Below, piece by piece: positions 16,323-23,818 of a stretch of 32,233 bases of DNA (position 1 is its first letter; each line of letters begins with the position of its first letter). This stretch comes from Oscillospiraceae bacterium (GTDB taxonomy: Bacteria > Bacillota > Clostridia > Oscillospirales > Oscillospiraceae): positions 1-32,233 of the forward strand of contig JAFSJE010000042.1 in assembly GCA_017439425.1 (NCBI GenBank). The letters run 5' to 3'. Under the pieces are notes generated by a model. It was given only the letters and a program-made list of their open reading frames with translations. It had not been told where the DNA came from and made no database searches. Made by a program: the position numbers and the translations under genes.

Positions 16323-16356
16323 ATCATAATCTGCCGCAAAAGAAAATTATGTCAAA
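16323..16356 (-). promoter_or_regulatory. spoIIE promoter: 21-base spacer with a 0A-box-like site on the -35
   Basis: On the minus strand TTGACA (16350-16355) and TATGAT (16323-16328) are separated by 21 bases. That is too far for an ordinary SigA promoter, but is the architecture described for B. subtilis spoIIE. TGTCAAA at 16350-16356 on the plus strand matches the Spo0A box TGTCGAA at 6 of 7 positions and overlaps the -35. The leader would be about 25 bases. Confidence 0.65.
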
Positions 16357-16412
16357 TTATCGCTTGAAAGAATAAGAATTTAAAAAAATATCTACCAATT
16401 ATGCGCGTAATT

Positions 16413-16421
16413 TGTTATAAT
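16413..16421 (+). promoter_or_regulatory. Extended -10 promoter of the DUF975 gene
   Basis: TGTTATAAT gives a perfect TATAAT (16416-16421) preceded by the extended -10 TG. No good -35 is seen at normal spacing, which extended -10 promoters tolerate. The start would fall near 16428, just before the GGGAG ribosome site at 16435. Confidence 0.55.
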
Positions 16422-16449
16422 AATTCGTATTATAAGGGAGAGTGATAGA

Positions 16450-17169
16450 ATGGAACACGTCCGGCATATTAAGGCGCATTCGCGCGCTATTATATTCAAG
16501 GATCTCATGAATGTGCTGCTGAGCTCAGTGATACTTTTTGGAGTTCTGCTGCTTCTGGAGGAGCTGTATATGCACCTCAGCGGTCTGCATCAGATGACCC
16601 ATGAGCTTGAGGAAGCGGTGCTGCACAACGACTTCGAGGCATTCCAAAAGGTCACGCTGCCGGAGATGCCGCTGGCTTCACGGATCATCGGCGCGGTGGT
16701 GTACCTGCTTACGATAGTCGTAGAGCTCGGCTACGAGGGCTATGCCCTCAGGCGCGCGAGAGGCGAGACGCCCAAGGCGTGGGACATTCTTCCAAAGGCG
16801 AAATTCTTCCTCAGACTGTACGTAATCTGGTTTTTGAAGGCCATCATAGTCGGTGCGGGACTTGCTCTCTTTATCGTTCCCGGAGTGTACCTCTTCTACG
16901 GTTACCGTCAGGCAGTATACATAATGTTTGACAATCCCGAGCTGGGCGCAATCGAATGTATGCGCCGCTCGCGCCTTATGATGAAGGGCAGGAGAGTTCA
17001 GCTCCTCCTTCACGACGTTACGTTTATCCTCTGGGATCTTCTGTGCGTGTTCTTCTCCCCGGCGGCAGTGTGGGTAACGCCGTATAAGGCGATCGCTCAC
17101 GCGCTCTTCTATACTGAGATAAGCGGCACTGAGCCGGTCATCGAGGCCGATGACAGCGCGATTGAATAA
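16450..17169 (+). CDS. DUF975 family integral membrane protein
   Basis: The 239-residue protein has four to six membrane segments. The C-terminal pattern is typical of DUF975: a segment ending FIVPGVYLFYGYRQAVYIM, then DNPELGAIECMRRSRLMMKGRR, then a last hydrophobic stretch leading to WVTPYKAIAHALFYTEI. Family members are widespread in Firmicutes and have no established function. The start at 16450 has GGGAG about 9 bases upstream. It is a single gene with its own promoter, converging on tcdA. Its terminator region has been split by repeat copy B (17174-17401), so its 3' untranslated region probably includes the whole repeat. Confidence 0.85.
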   Translation: MEHVRHIKAHSRAIIFKDLMNVLLSSVILFGVLLLLEELYMHLSGLHQMTHELEEAVLHNDFEAFQKVTLPEMPLASRIIGAVVYLLTIVVELGYEGYALRRARGETPKAWDILPKAKFFLRLYVIWFLKAIIVGAGLALFIVPGVYLFYGYRQAVYIMFDNPELGAIECMRRSRLMMKGRRVQLLLHDVTFILWDLLCVFFSPAAVWVTPYKAIAHALFYTEISGTEPVIEADDSAIE

Positions 17170-17173
17170 AGAT

Positions 17174-17201
17174 ATCCCCTTGAGAATGCTCTCAAGGGGA
17201 T
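17174..17201. repeat. Terminator hairpin, left duplicate
   Basis: A 28-base palindromic unit with arms ATCCCCTTGAGA and TCTCAAGGGGAT around ATGC. It is identical to 17367-17394. On the plus strand it is followed by element sequence, not a T-run. On the minus strand it is followed by ATCTTTATT, so it can terminate leftward transcripts. Confidence 0.9.
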
Positions 17202-17367
17202 CAGACTGTAGACAAAAAGAAAAAAGCGTCGGATAAAAGAAGGCGGGGTTTTGTGAAGGGGCCGGCCGAGAGGCCCCTTCACGTCGCATCACCCGCCCGC
17301 AGGCGTCATATTTTGCGCTCAGATAGCGCAAAATATGTTCGATGCGGAGACTTTGTCGACGCATTGA
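17202..17367 (+). repeat. Three-hairpin intergenic repeat, copy B, with its left end
   Basis: The part from 17226 to 17367 matches copy A (1-141) at about 94%, same orientation. The 24 bases before it (CAGACTGTAGAC at 17202-17213, then an A-rich run) are likely the element's left end, outside the window in copy A. The first and second hairpins are kept, with changes mainly in the loops. It carries no coding capacity worth calling and resembles a MITE or REP-type non-autonomous element. It lies between the two copies of the 28-base terminator hairpin. Confidence 0.85.
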
Positions 17368-17401
17368 TCCCCTTGAGAATGCTCTCAAGGGGATTGTTTT
17401 A
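17367..17401 (+). terminator. Terminator hairpin, right duplicate, with T-run
   Basis: Same 28-base palindrome as 17174-17201, here followed by TTGTTTTA on the plus strand, so it can end transcripts coming from the DUF975 gene. Read from tcdA (minus), it is followed by element sequence instead. It touches the tcdA stop codon. Confidence 0.8.
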
Positions 17402-18130
17402 TCCGTAATTCTCGTTTCTCACTCCGGTGAGGTCTTTTACTACCTCAGCGGCGATTATCAGCCCGACAACACTCGGAACGAAGGAAACCGACCCCGGAGT
17501 GACGCGCTTAGCCTCGCCGCTCTCGCGCTCCGGCTGGGGAATATCCATCGGAATTTCCTCAGAAAAGACGCATTTTACGCCGGAAATGCCGCGCTTTTTG
17601 AGCTCCTTGCGCATTATCCGCGCGAGCGGGCATACACGGGTCTTTTCAATGTCGGCAACGCGGAATGCGGTCGGGTCGAGCTTGTTTCCGGCGCCCATTG
17701 AGCTGATCACCGGAACGCCCGCCTCCTTCGCACAGCGGATAAGCTCAAGCTTGCCCGTCACTGTGTCGATGGCGTCCACAACGTAGTCATAAGAGGCGAA
17801 ATCGAACTCGCCGACAGTCTCCGGAAGAAAAAAGCAGCGGTGCTTTGTGACTTTGCAGTCGGGATTTATGGACTTTATCCTCGCCTCGGCGGCGTCGACC
17901 TTGTACTGACCGACTGTGTCGCGGGTCGCAATTATCTGGCGGTTGAGATTTGAAGGCGCGACGGTGTCGCTGTCGACTATGTCCAATGAGCCGATTCCGG
18001 CGCGGCAGAGCGCCTCGACGGCGTAGCCTCCGACCCCGCCGACTCCGAATACCGCAACGCGGCTCTCCTGAAGCTTTTTTACGGCATTATCGCCCAGCAT
18101 GAGGGCGGTTCTTGATAAAAATTCATCCAT
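17399..18130 (-). CDS. tcdA: tRNA threonylcarbamoyladenosine dehydratase (TcdA/CsdL, ThiF/E1-like)
   Basis: TcdA uses ATP to convert t6A37 to cyclic ct6A in tRNAs that read ANN codons. The 243-residue protein has the E1-like ATP site GVGGVGG (29-35), Asp53/Asp55 in IVDSDTV, and SNLNRQ (60-65). It also has the family's VVDAIDTVTGKLELI and CPLARIMRKELKKRG blocks. A longer frame begins at 18289 and overlaps the upstream gene. The true start is ATG 18130, with GGGGGCG just upstream and one base of overlap with the preceding TGA. It is the last gene of the mnmA operon, so two enzymes acting on the tRNA anticodon loop are co-expressed. Confidence 0.92.
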   Translation of the reverse strand: MDEFLSRTALMLGDNAVKKLQESRVAVFGVGGVGGYAVEALCRAGIGSLDIVDSDTVAPSNLNRQIIATRDTVGQYKVDAAEARIKSINPDCKVTKHRCFFLPETVGEFDFASYDYVVDAIDTVTGKLELIRCAKEAGVPVISSMGAGNKLDPTAFRVADIEKTRVCPLARIMRKELKKRGISGVKCVFSEEIPMDIPQPERESGEAKRVTPGSVSFVPSVVGLIIAAEVVKDLTGVRNENYG

Positions 18131-18444
18131 CACTGCGCCCCCAGAATATCGAGCGAATCGAGCGCCTCCTGACCTCTTGCGGTCAGTGAAGCCGAGCCTC
18201 GCACGGCGCTTTCGGGATATACGGAGTAGTCGCCTCCCTCGACGGGAGCAGAGAGCTCGATATCGACAAGCCCCTTGAGCTGAAGCCACATCAGCGAGTC
18301 GGAATAATCCTCGCCCGCGAGAATAAGATATGGCGTGTCGAGGCTGATGCGCCGCACTACCGGCATAAACGGCTCTGTGCGGAAGAAATCGAGAAGGCGC
18401 ATTTCGCGCTCGGTGAGCTGTATTTCGTGCTTCGGGCAGCTCAT
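18130..18444 (-). CDS. Small protein of unknown function between mnmA and tcdA
   Basis: I do not recognise this family. The 104-residue protein is soluble and acidic. It begins MSCPKHEIQLTEREMRLLDFF and contains an ILAGEDYSDSLMWLQLKGLVDIEL segment. A strand-like SVYPESAVRGSASLTARGQEALDSL ending follows. The pattern of helix, helix, turn and hairpin, with LTARGQEAL, resembles a winged helix, but that is a guess. It is clearly real: it overlaps mnmA by 4 bases (ATGA) upstream and tcdA by 1 base downstream. This tight coupling suggests a role connected with tRNA modification. Confidence 0.8.
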   Translation of the reverse strand: MSCPKHEIQLTEREMRLLDFFRTEPFMPVVRRISLDTPYLILAGEDYSDSLMWLQLKGLVDIELSAPVEGGDYSVYPESAVRGSASLTARGQEALDSLDILGAQ

Positions 18445-19529
18445 TCGCCCACCTCCTTTATCACACCGCCGCCTACTACGATGTCGCCGTCGTAGAAAAC
18501 GGCGCTCTGACCGATTGTCATCGCCCTCTGCGGCTCATTGAATTCAAGGCGAAGTCCGCCGCCGTCCGGGTAGACGGTCGCGGGAGCCTCTCGCTGGGAA
18601 TAGCGGGTTTTCGCGGTGACGGAAAGTCCCTCGGGCGGGATATCCGCGACGGAGATGAGGTTGCAGTCAGTCAGCTTGCACACGCTGTGAAAGAGGAGAC
18701 TTTCATCGGTTGAAACGGTCACTGTGTTGCGCGCGGCGTCCTTTTCGATGACGTAGCAGCGCTCGCCCATGGCGAGGTCAAGCCCCCTGCGCTGACCGAC
18801 AGTGTAATGAACTGAGCCGAGGTGCGAGCCCAAAACCCTGCCCTCCGGCGAAATATAGTCGCCCTTTGGGTATTTTCCGCCCCTTCTGCGCTCCATGAAC
18901 GCGGCGTAGTCGCCGTCAGGCACGAAGCAGATGTCCTGACTGTCGCGCTTGCGGGCGTTGATGTAGCCCTCGCGTTCGGCGATGGCGCGCACCTCGTCCT
19001 TTGTCATATTGCCGAGCGGAAACAGCACCCTCTGAAGGTCGGACTGCGTGAGGTTGTAGAGCACGTAGCTCTGGTCCTTTTTGCTGTCGCGCGCCTTTCT
19101 GAGAAGCCAGCGGCCGCGCGCCTCGTCAAACTCCACGCGCGCGTAGTGACCGGTCGCGATATAGTATAACCCATGGCTGTCGGCGTAATCGCGCAGAGCG
19201 GAAAATTTCATGAATTTGTTGCACTCGATACAGGGGTTCGGCGTTCCGCCCGCCTCGTAGACCGATATAAAGGGCTTTATGACATTCTCGTCAAACTCGC
19301 GCCGCAGGTCGACCACCTCGTAGGGTATGTCGATGAGGATCGAAACGTCGTCAGCGTCGTGGATGTCCTTCTCGGAACAGCAGGTGCGGCCCTTCGGGTC
19401 GGAAAACTCCGGGTCGAAGAGCTTCATCGTCACGCCCGCAGTCTCGTAGCCGGCGGAGCGGATGAGATACGCCGCGACTGAGGAATCCACCCCGCCGCTC
19501 ATCGCGACAAGACAGCTTTTTTCTTGCAC
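18441..19529 (-). CDS. mnmA: tRNA-specific 2-thiouridylase MnmA (TrmU)
   Basis: MnmA places sulphur on U34 of the Lys, Glu and Gln tRNAs, after activating the base with ATP. The 362-residue protein starts with the PP-loop AMSGGVDSS (9-17). The catalytic Cys100 lies in NPCIECN and the persulphide-receiving Cys201 in SQDICFVPDGDY. ATGHYAR and the C-terminal HYTVGQRRGL are also present. All essential residues are intact. The start is GTG 19529, with AGAAGTGAT upstream. It leads a three-gene minus-strand operon with the small unknown gene and tcdA, from a promoter at 19558-19586. Confidence 0.95.
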   Translation of the reverse strand: MQEKSCLVAMSGGVDSSVAAYLIRSAGYETAGVTMKLFDPEFSDPKGRTCCSEKDIHDADDVSILIDIPYEVVDLRREFDENVIKPFISVYEAGGTPNPCIECNKFMKFSALRDYADSHGLYYIATGHYARVEFDEARGRWLLRKARDSKKDQSYVLYNLTQSDLQRVLFPLGNMTKDEVRAIAEREGYINARKRDSQDICFVPDGDYAAFMERRRGGKYPKGDYISPEGRVLGSHLGSVHYTVGQRRGLDLAMGERCYVIEKDAARNTVTVSTDESLLFHSVCKLTDCNLISVADIPPEGLSVTAKTRYSQREAPATVYPDGGGLRLEFNEPQRAMTIGQSAVFYDGDIVVGGGVIKEVGE

Positions 19530-19557
19530 TTTATCACTTCTTTTGTGTTTTTCCGGT

Positions 19558-19586
19558 AGTTTATCATTTTTCCGGTCTTTTGTAAA
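19558..19586 (-). promoter_or_regulatory. Putative SigA promoter of the mnmA operon
   Basis: On the minus strand: TTTACA (19581-19586), 17 bases, TAAACT (19558-19563). It lies between metY and mnmA. No terminator follows metY, so metY transcripts may also enter the operon. Confidence 0.6.
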
Positions 19587-19591
19587 GTGTC

Positions 19592-20869
19592 TTAAACCTT
19601 ATTCAGCGCCTGAGCGAGGTCGGCGATAATATCGTCAGCGTGCTCGGTTCCGATGGAGAGGCGCACCGTCGCGGGGGTGATGTTCTGCTCCGCGAGCTCC
19701 TCGGGCGAAAGCTGAGAATGGGTAGTCGTCGCCGGGTGAATTACAAGGCTCTTGACGTCCGCGACATTGGCAAGGAGTGAGAATATTTCAAGCGAATCTA
19801 TGAAGCGGAATGCCTCCTCCTCTCCGCCCTTGATATCAAAGGTGAAGATCGAACCTCCGCCATTCGGGAAATACCGCTCGTAGAGCGCATGGTCGGGGTG
19901 ATCGGGGAGCGCCGGGTGGCTGATTTTTGCGACCTTCGGGTGATTCGAGAGGAAATCGAGTACCTTTTTTGTGTTCTCGGCGTGCCGCTCGACGCGCAGG
20001 GAGAGAGTCTCGATGCCCTGAAGGAGCAGAAACGCGTTGAAGGGACTGATCGCCGCACCGGTGTCGCGCAGCAGGATCGCGCGGATGTAGGTCGCAAGCG
20101 CCGCCTTTCCCGCCGCGGCGGTGAACGATACGCCGTGATAGCTCGGATTCGGCGCGGCGAGGGCAGGGTACTTGTCCGCAGTCCATTCAAAGGTGCCGCC
20201 GTCGACGATTATGCCGCCGAGGGTCGTGCCGTGACCGCCGAGGAACTTCGTCGCGGAGTGAACTACAACGTCCGCGCCATGCTCGATCGGGCGGAAGAGA
20301 TACGGAGTCGCAAAGGTGTTGTCAATGACTACCGGAACGCCGTGCGCGTGGGCGATCGCGGAGATCGCTTCGACGTCAGGTATGTCGGAGCTCGGGTTGC
20401 CGAGCGTTTCAAGATAGACGAGGCGCGTTTCCGGATTTATTGCTGCCTCGAGCTCATCGAGCTTCTGCGCGTCTACGAACGTGGTGCTGATACCGAGAGC
20501 GGGGAGAGTGTGGGCGAGAAGATTGTAGCTGCCGCCGTAGATCGTCTTCTGCGCGACTACGTGACCGCCGCCCTGTGCGAGCGCTTCAATGACGTAGCTC
20601 ACCGCTGCGGCGCCGGAGGCGACCGCAAGCGCCGCGACGCCGCCCTCGAGCGCAGCCATGCGCTCCTCGAGCACGCCCTGCGTGGGATTGGTCAATCTGC
20701 CGTAGATATTTCCGGCGTCACGCAGGCCGAAACGGTCGGCGGCGTGCTGCGAGTTGTTGAAAACGTAGCTCGCGGTCTGGTATATCGGCACACTCCTTGC
20801 GCCGGTTGCCGGATCGGGCTTTTCCTGTCCTGCGTGGAGCTGTAAGGTCTCAAATCTGTAGTTTGCCAT
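19592..20869 (-). CDS. metY: O-acetylhomoserine sulfhydrylase (aminocarboxypropyltransferase)
   Basis: The enzyme makes homocysteine from O-acetylhomoserine and sulphide using pyridoxal phosphate, giving direct sulphur assimilation into methionine. The 425-residue length and the opening FETLQLHAGQEKPDPATGARSVPIYQTASY are typical of MetY and distinguish it from shorter cystathionine enzymes. Other landmarks are NIYGRLTNPT, SGAAAV, LGNPSSDIPD, VIDNTFATPY, and SATKFLGGHGT with Lys208 as the cofactor lysine. AGGAGGAA lies about 8 bases before ATG 20869. A perfect consensus promoter sits close upstream, and the leader (about 40 bases) is too short for a SAM riboswitch. Confidence 0.94.
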   Translation of the reverse strand: MANYRFETLQLHAGQEKPDPATGARSVPIYQTASYVFNNSQHAADRFGLRDAGNIYGRLTNPTQGVLEERMAALEGGVAALAVASGAAAVSYVIEALAQGGGHVVAQKTIYGGSYNLLAHTLPALGISTTFVDAQKLDELEAAINPETRLVYLETLGNPSSDIPDVEAISAIAHAHGVPVVIDNTFATPYLFRPIEHGADVVVHSATKFLGGHGTTLGGIIVDGGTFEWTADKYPALAAPNPSYHGVSFTAAAGKAALATYIRAILLRDTGAAISPFNAFLLLQGIETLSLRVERHAENTKKVLDFLSNHPKVAKISHPALPDHPDHALYERYFPNGGGSIFTFDIKGGEEEAFRFIDSLEIFSLLANVADVKSLVIHPATTTHSQLSPEELAEQNITPATVRLSIGTEHADDIIADLAQALNKV

Positions 20870-20912
20870 AGTGGGTTCCTCCTAAAACATACTAAAAAAG
20901 TAGGTTAGTAGG

Positions 20913-20941
20913 ATTATAGTGCGGCGACGTCAAAATGTCAA
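20913..20941 (-). promoter_or_regulatory. Perfect consensus SigA promoter of metY
   Basis: On the minus strand: TTGACA (20936-20941), exactly 17 bases, TATAAT (20913-20918). Both hexamers are consensus. A short palindrome touches the upstream side of the -35. Confidence 0.9.
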
Positions 20942-20956
20942 TATCGAAAAACGATA
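20942..20956. promoter_or_regulatory. Inverted repeat between divergent -35 elements, candidate operator
   Basis: TATCG (20942-20946) and CGATA (20952-20956) flank AAAAA. The site directly abuts the metY -35 and is 7 bases from the -35 of the lipoprotein operon, so a bound protein could affect both. Confidence 0.45.
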
Positions 20957-20963
20957 AATTATA

Positions 20964-20992
20964 TTGACTACTTCGCTGAATTATGGTAAACT
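20964..20992 (+). promoter_or_regulatory. Putative SigA promoter of the hybrid ABC operon
   Basis: TTGACT (20964-20969), 17 bases, TAAACT (20987-20992). It is followed by a leader of about 95 bases and a strong AGGAGGT before ATG 21097. Confidence 0.65.
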
Positions 20993-20999
20993 TACCATA
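20982..20999. promoter_or_regulatory. 18-base palindrome covering the -10, candidate repressor operator
   Basis: TATGGTAA (20982-20989) and TTACCATA (20992-20999) are exact inverted copies around AC. They cover the -10 hexamer, a classic repressor position. No regulator gene is encoded next to it, so the binding protein is unknown. Confidence 0.6.
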
Positions 21000-21096
21000 T
21001 CTATGTAATTTATTTTGCCGAGACGGGAACAAATGAGTCCGTCAAATCGTCTGAAATGTGTAAACATAGGTTCTTTCTTTTTTCAGGAGGTACATA

Positions 21097-23673
21097 ATGA
21101 AGAATTTTACCCGCACGCTGGCGCTGATTCTGGCGCTTGTAATGGTCATGGGCGCACTTTCCGGCTGCACGCCGAAGAGTGACGGAGACCCGACAAAGCC
21201 AAATGATAACCCCCCCTCCGGACCGAAGCCGGAGGATAACCCCGCTATTTCCGACCCGGACGGCTTCACCTACGTCGCAAGCTACTCAAAGCTCGACACA
21301 GGCGAGGACGGAATGTATTACGACGTGCGCTACGCCGCCGGCAAGCTCTGGTACACCACCTCGGAGTATGTCAGCGACCCCGTCTACAATGAAAACGGAG
21401 ACCAGATCGGTGATAACGGATATACAAAGACTTATCTATGGAATATGGACACCGACGGAAGCAACATTACGAAGCTCGAGGGCTTCGAGGCATACAAACC
21501 CGAGGAAGAGGGCTGGGACAACGCTTCGAGCTACATTCAGTCCATCGCCGACGCCGGCGACGGCAATATCTGGGTCGTAGAGAGCTATTACGCGAGCCGC
21601 AACACCGCTCCCGAGGGCATTGAGCCCTACTCCGAGCAGTGGTACAACTATCAGGAGTACAAAAACGGCGCGATAATCGCAAAGCTCGGCCCGGACGGCT
21701 CTGCGCTTGCCACCATTGATTCGAGCGCCATCGCGCCCGACGCGGATTACTTCTATATAAATGGTCTCATCCCGACAAAGGACGGCAAGCTTCTCGCCTT
21801 CAGCGATATGTCCTGCTATGTTCTGAGCACCGAGGGCGAGGTTGCCGGCGTGATTACGTCTGATAATTACTTCGGCTCCGTTGTTGCCCTGCGCGACGGC
21901 ACCATCGTCACACGCAGCTATGAGTATAACGAGCTTGACGGAACAGGCAAGGAAACGTGGAAGACCGTAGATATCGAGAATTTCAAGCTCGGCGACGAGT
22001 ACGACATCCCGTCCAAGGGCGACATCTATAACTACGTCACCGGCACCGGTGAATACGATCTCTACGGCATGGGTCAGAACGGCATCTTCGGCGTGAAGAT
22101 TGCCGAAGGCACCTGCGAGGAGATTGTGAACTACATAAACAGCGATATCGATATGAGCGATATCGGCAGCATCACCCCGCTTGACGACGGCACCTTCTTT
22201 GCCGTTTCCTCCACCTGGAACGATCAGGGCATGGAGATGAGCATTGTCAATATCCACCCGGTCAAAAACAGCGAGATCCCGGTCAGAACCGTTCTCACCT
22301 TTGCCTGCATGTACTTAAACTACAACGTCCGCAGGCAGATCCTTAATTTCAACCGCAACAGCGACAAATACCGCATCAAGGTCATTGATTACAGCCAGTA
22401 CAATACAGAGAACGACTGGGAAGCGGGTCTTACAAAGCTTACCACCGAGCTTCTTGCGGGCAACATCCCCGATATGTTCGATATAAATCAGCTCCCCGTA
22501 ACCCGCCTTGCGGCAAAGGGCTATCTTGAGGAGCTCACGCCGTGGATCGAGCAGGATACCGGCATCGGCGGCATGGCGGGACTTGTCGCGCCGATAATGA
22601 ACGCCGTCAAGGACGCTGACGGAAAGCTCTGGTACACCGTTCCGACGGCGTATCTCTCCACCGTAATGGCTCCGACGAGCCTCGTGGGCGACCTTGTACG
22701 CACAAATCCCGACGGCAGCGTTTACTGGACGATTGCCGACCTTATGGAGGCTTACAAGCGTATGCCTCAGGGCGCGGACATCTTCTCGAGATACTCCACC
22801 GCAACTGATATGCTCAGTGAGATCACCAGCTACATGATGGACGATCTCATAAACTGGTCCACCGGCGAGTGCAAGTTCGACTCTCCCGATTTCGTCGCAG
22901 CGCTCGAGTTCTGCAACCTCTTCCGCAAGACCCCGTATGACTGGGAGAAGGAGTACGATCCGAACATCGACGATTCCGAGGCCACCCGCTTCCGCGAGGG
23001 CAGACAGATGCTCTATCCCAACCAGATCAACGATTTCACAGGCTGGCGCCAGTACGACAGACTCTTTAATGGCGCGACATTCGTCGGCATCCCCGTTTCG
23101 AGCGGCAGCGGCAATGCGTGGAATATCTCAAATAACGGCACTATTGCGATGAGCAGCCGCTGCTCCGATAAGGAGGGCGCGTGGAGCTTCATGCGCTACT
23201 TCTTCACCGAGGAGTTCCAGACCAATAACTACGGCATCCCGACTAACAAGGCTGTGTTCGACAAGATGCTCGACGACGCCTGCACACCCCAGTATGAGGA
23301 TAACTACGACGAGAACGGCAACGTTATCGGCAAGGTCGAGATACCGAAGGACTGGTACTGGTACGGCGAGGGCGGCGGTGGAATCGTCTATGAGGATGAC
23401 GTCGCAGTTGCCGCGACAAAGCAGGCAGGCACTATCACCGGCCCGAGCGAGCAGTACCCCGCGGAGCAGTGCTTCTTTGCCATGACAGAGGAGGAGAGAG
23501 CAAAGATCGAGAGCGTCATAAACTCCACAACCCGCCTCGCCTCCGCCGATGAGAGCATCGTCACCATCATTCTCGAGGAGGCGGCTCCGTACTTCGACGG
23601 CAAGCAGACCTCTCAGCAGACCGCCGACACCATTCAGAGAAGAATCAATCTCTACGTCAACGAGCAGAGGTAA
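21097..23673 (+). CDS. Lipoprotein: beta-propeller-like domain fused to an ABC solute-binding domain
   Basis: The signal peptide ends in a lipobox LSGC with Cys24, so the protein should be anchored outside the membrane. A Pro/Asp-rich linker follows. Residues about 50-390 contain repeated blade-like units, such as AGKLWYTTSEY, AGDGNIWVVESYY, KDGKLLAFSDMSCYVLSTEGEV and LRDGTIVTRSY, typical of beta-propellers. From about 396 (VRTVLTFACMYL) to the end is a family 1 solute-binding domain (LTTELLAGNIPDMFDI, AAKGYLEELTPWIE, DGKLWYTVPTAYL, EGAWSFMRYFFTEEFQ). At 858 residues it is about twice the normal binding protein. AGGAGGT lies 6 bases before the ATG. It is the first gene of a six-gene operon with CUT1-type permeases. 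The ligand is unknown; a carbohydrate is inferred from the permease class. Confidence 0.85.
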   Translation: MKNFTRTLALILALVMVMGALSGCTPKSDGDPTKPNDNPPSGPKPEDNPAISDPDGFTYVASYSKLDTGEDGMYYDVRYAAGKLWYTTSEYVSDPVYNENGDQIGDNGYTKTYLWNMDTDGSNITKLEGFEAYKPEEEGWDNASSYIQSIADAGDGNIWVVESYYASRNTAPEGIEPYSEQWYNYQEYKNGAIIAKLGPDGSALATIDSSAIAPDADYFYINGLIPTKDGKLLAFSDMSCYVLSTEGEVAGVITSDNYFGSVVALRDGTIVTRSYEYNELDGTGKETWKTVDIENFKLGDEYDIPSKGDIYNYVTGTGEYDLYGMGQNGIFGVKIAEGTCEEIVNYINSDIDMSDIGSITPLDDGTFFAVSSTWNDQGMEMSIVNIHPVKNSEIPVRTVLTFACMYLNYNVRRQILNFNRNSDKYRIKVIDYSQYNTENDWEAGLTKLTTELLAGNIPDMFDINQLPVTRLAAKGYLEELTPWIEQDTGIGGMAGLVAPIMNAVKDADGKLWYTVPTAYLSTVMAPTSLVGDLVRTNPDGSVYWTIADLMEAYKRMPQGADIFSRYSTATDMLSEITSYMMDDLINWSTGECKFDSPDFVAALEFCNLFRKTPYDWEKEYDPNIDDSEATRFREGRQMLYPNQINDFTGWRQYDRLFNGATFVGIPVSSGSGNAWNISNNGTIAMSSRCSDKEGAWSFMRYFFTEEFQTNNYGIPTNKAVFDKMLDDACTPQYEDNYDENGNVIGKVEIPKDWYWYGEGGGGIVYEDDVAVAATKQAGTITGPSEQYPAEQCFFAMTEEERAKIESVINSTTRLASADESIVTIILEEAAPYFDGKQTSQQTADTIQRRINLYVNEQR

Positions 23674-23691
23674 CGTCGGCGTAAGCTTCAT

Positions 23692-23818
23692 ATCATGCGC
23701 TCTACCACTGAGGGGCGCGGCAGAGCTTATTCATTACGCTGCGCCTCCTTTTCCACACAAAAGCATCGCTTTTGTGTGGATGTCAGGGGCTGGCATGGGC
23801 GGGTCTCCGTACCCGCCC
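23692..23818. repeat. Cluster of hairpins between the binding-protein and permease genes
   Basis: Three inverted repeats lie in the 200-base gap: GGCGC (near 23713) with GCGCC (near 23740); a 13-base stem at 23752-23764 and 23768-23780 around ATC; and GGGCGGGT (23797-23804) with ACCCGCCC (23811-23818). None has a T-run. In known importers such structures protect the binding-protein message. At 23692-23712 the minus strand resembles a tRNA D-arm (CTCAGTGGTAGAGCGCATG), with no tRNA around it. Confidence 0.7.

Noticed and set aside
18131-18289. N-terminal extension of TcdA
   Set aside because: It is Arg-rich, overlaps the upstream gene in another frame and lacks the family start. ATG 18130 has a good ribosome site.
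19530-19591. Terminator between metY and mnmA
   Set aside because: Only CCGG repeats with poor pairing are present; a promoter fits the sequence better.
20870-20912. SAM riboswitch or T-box upstream of metY
   Set aside because: The leader from the consensus promoter is only about 40 bases, too short for either.
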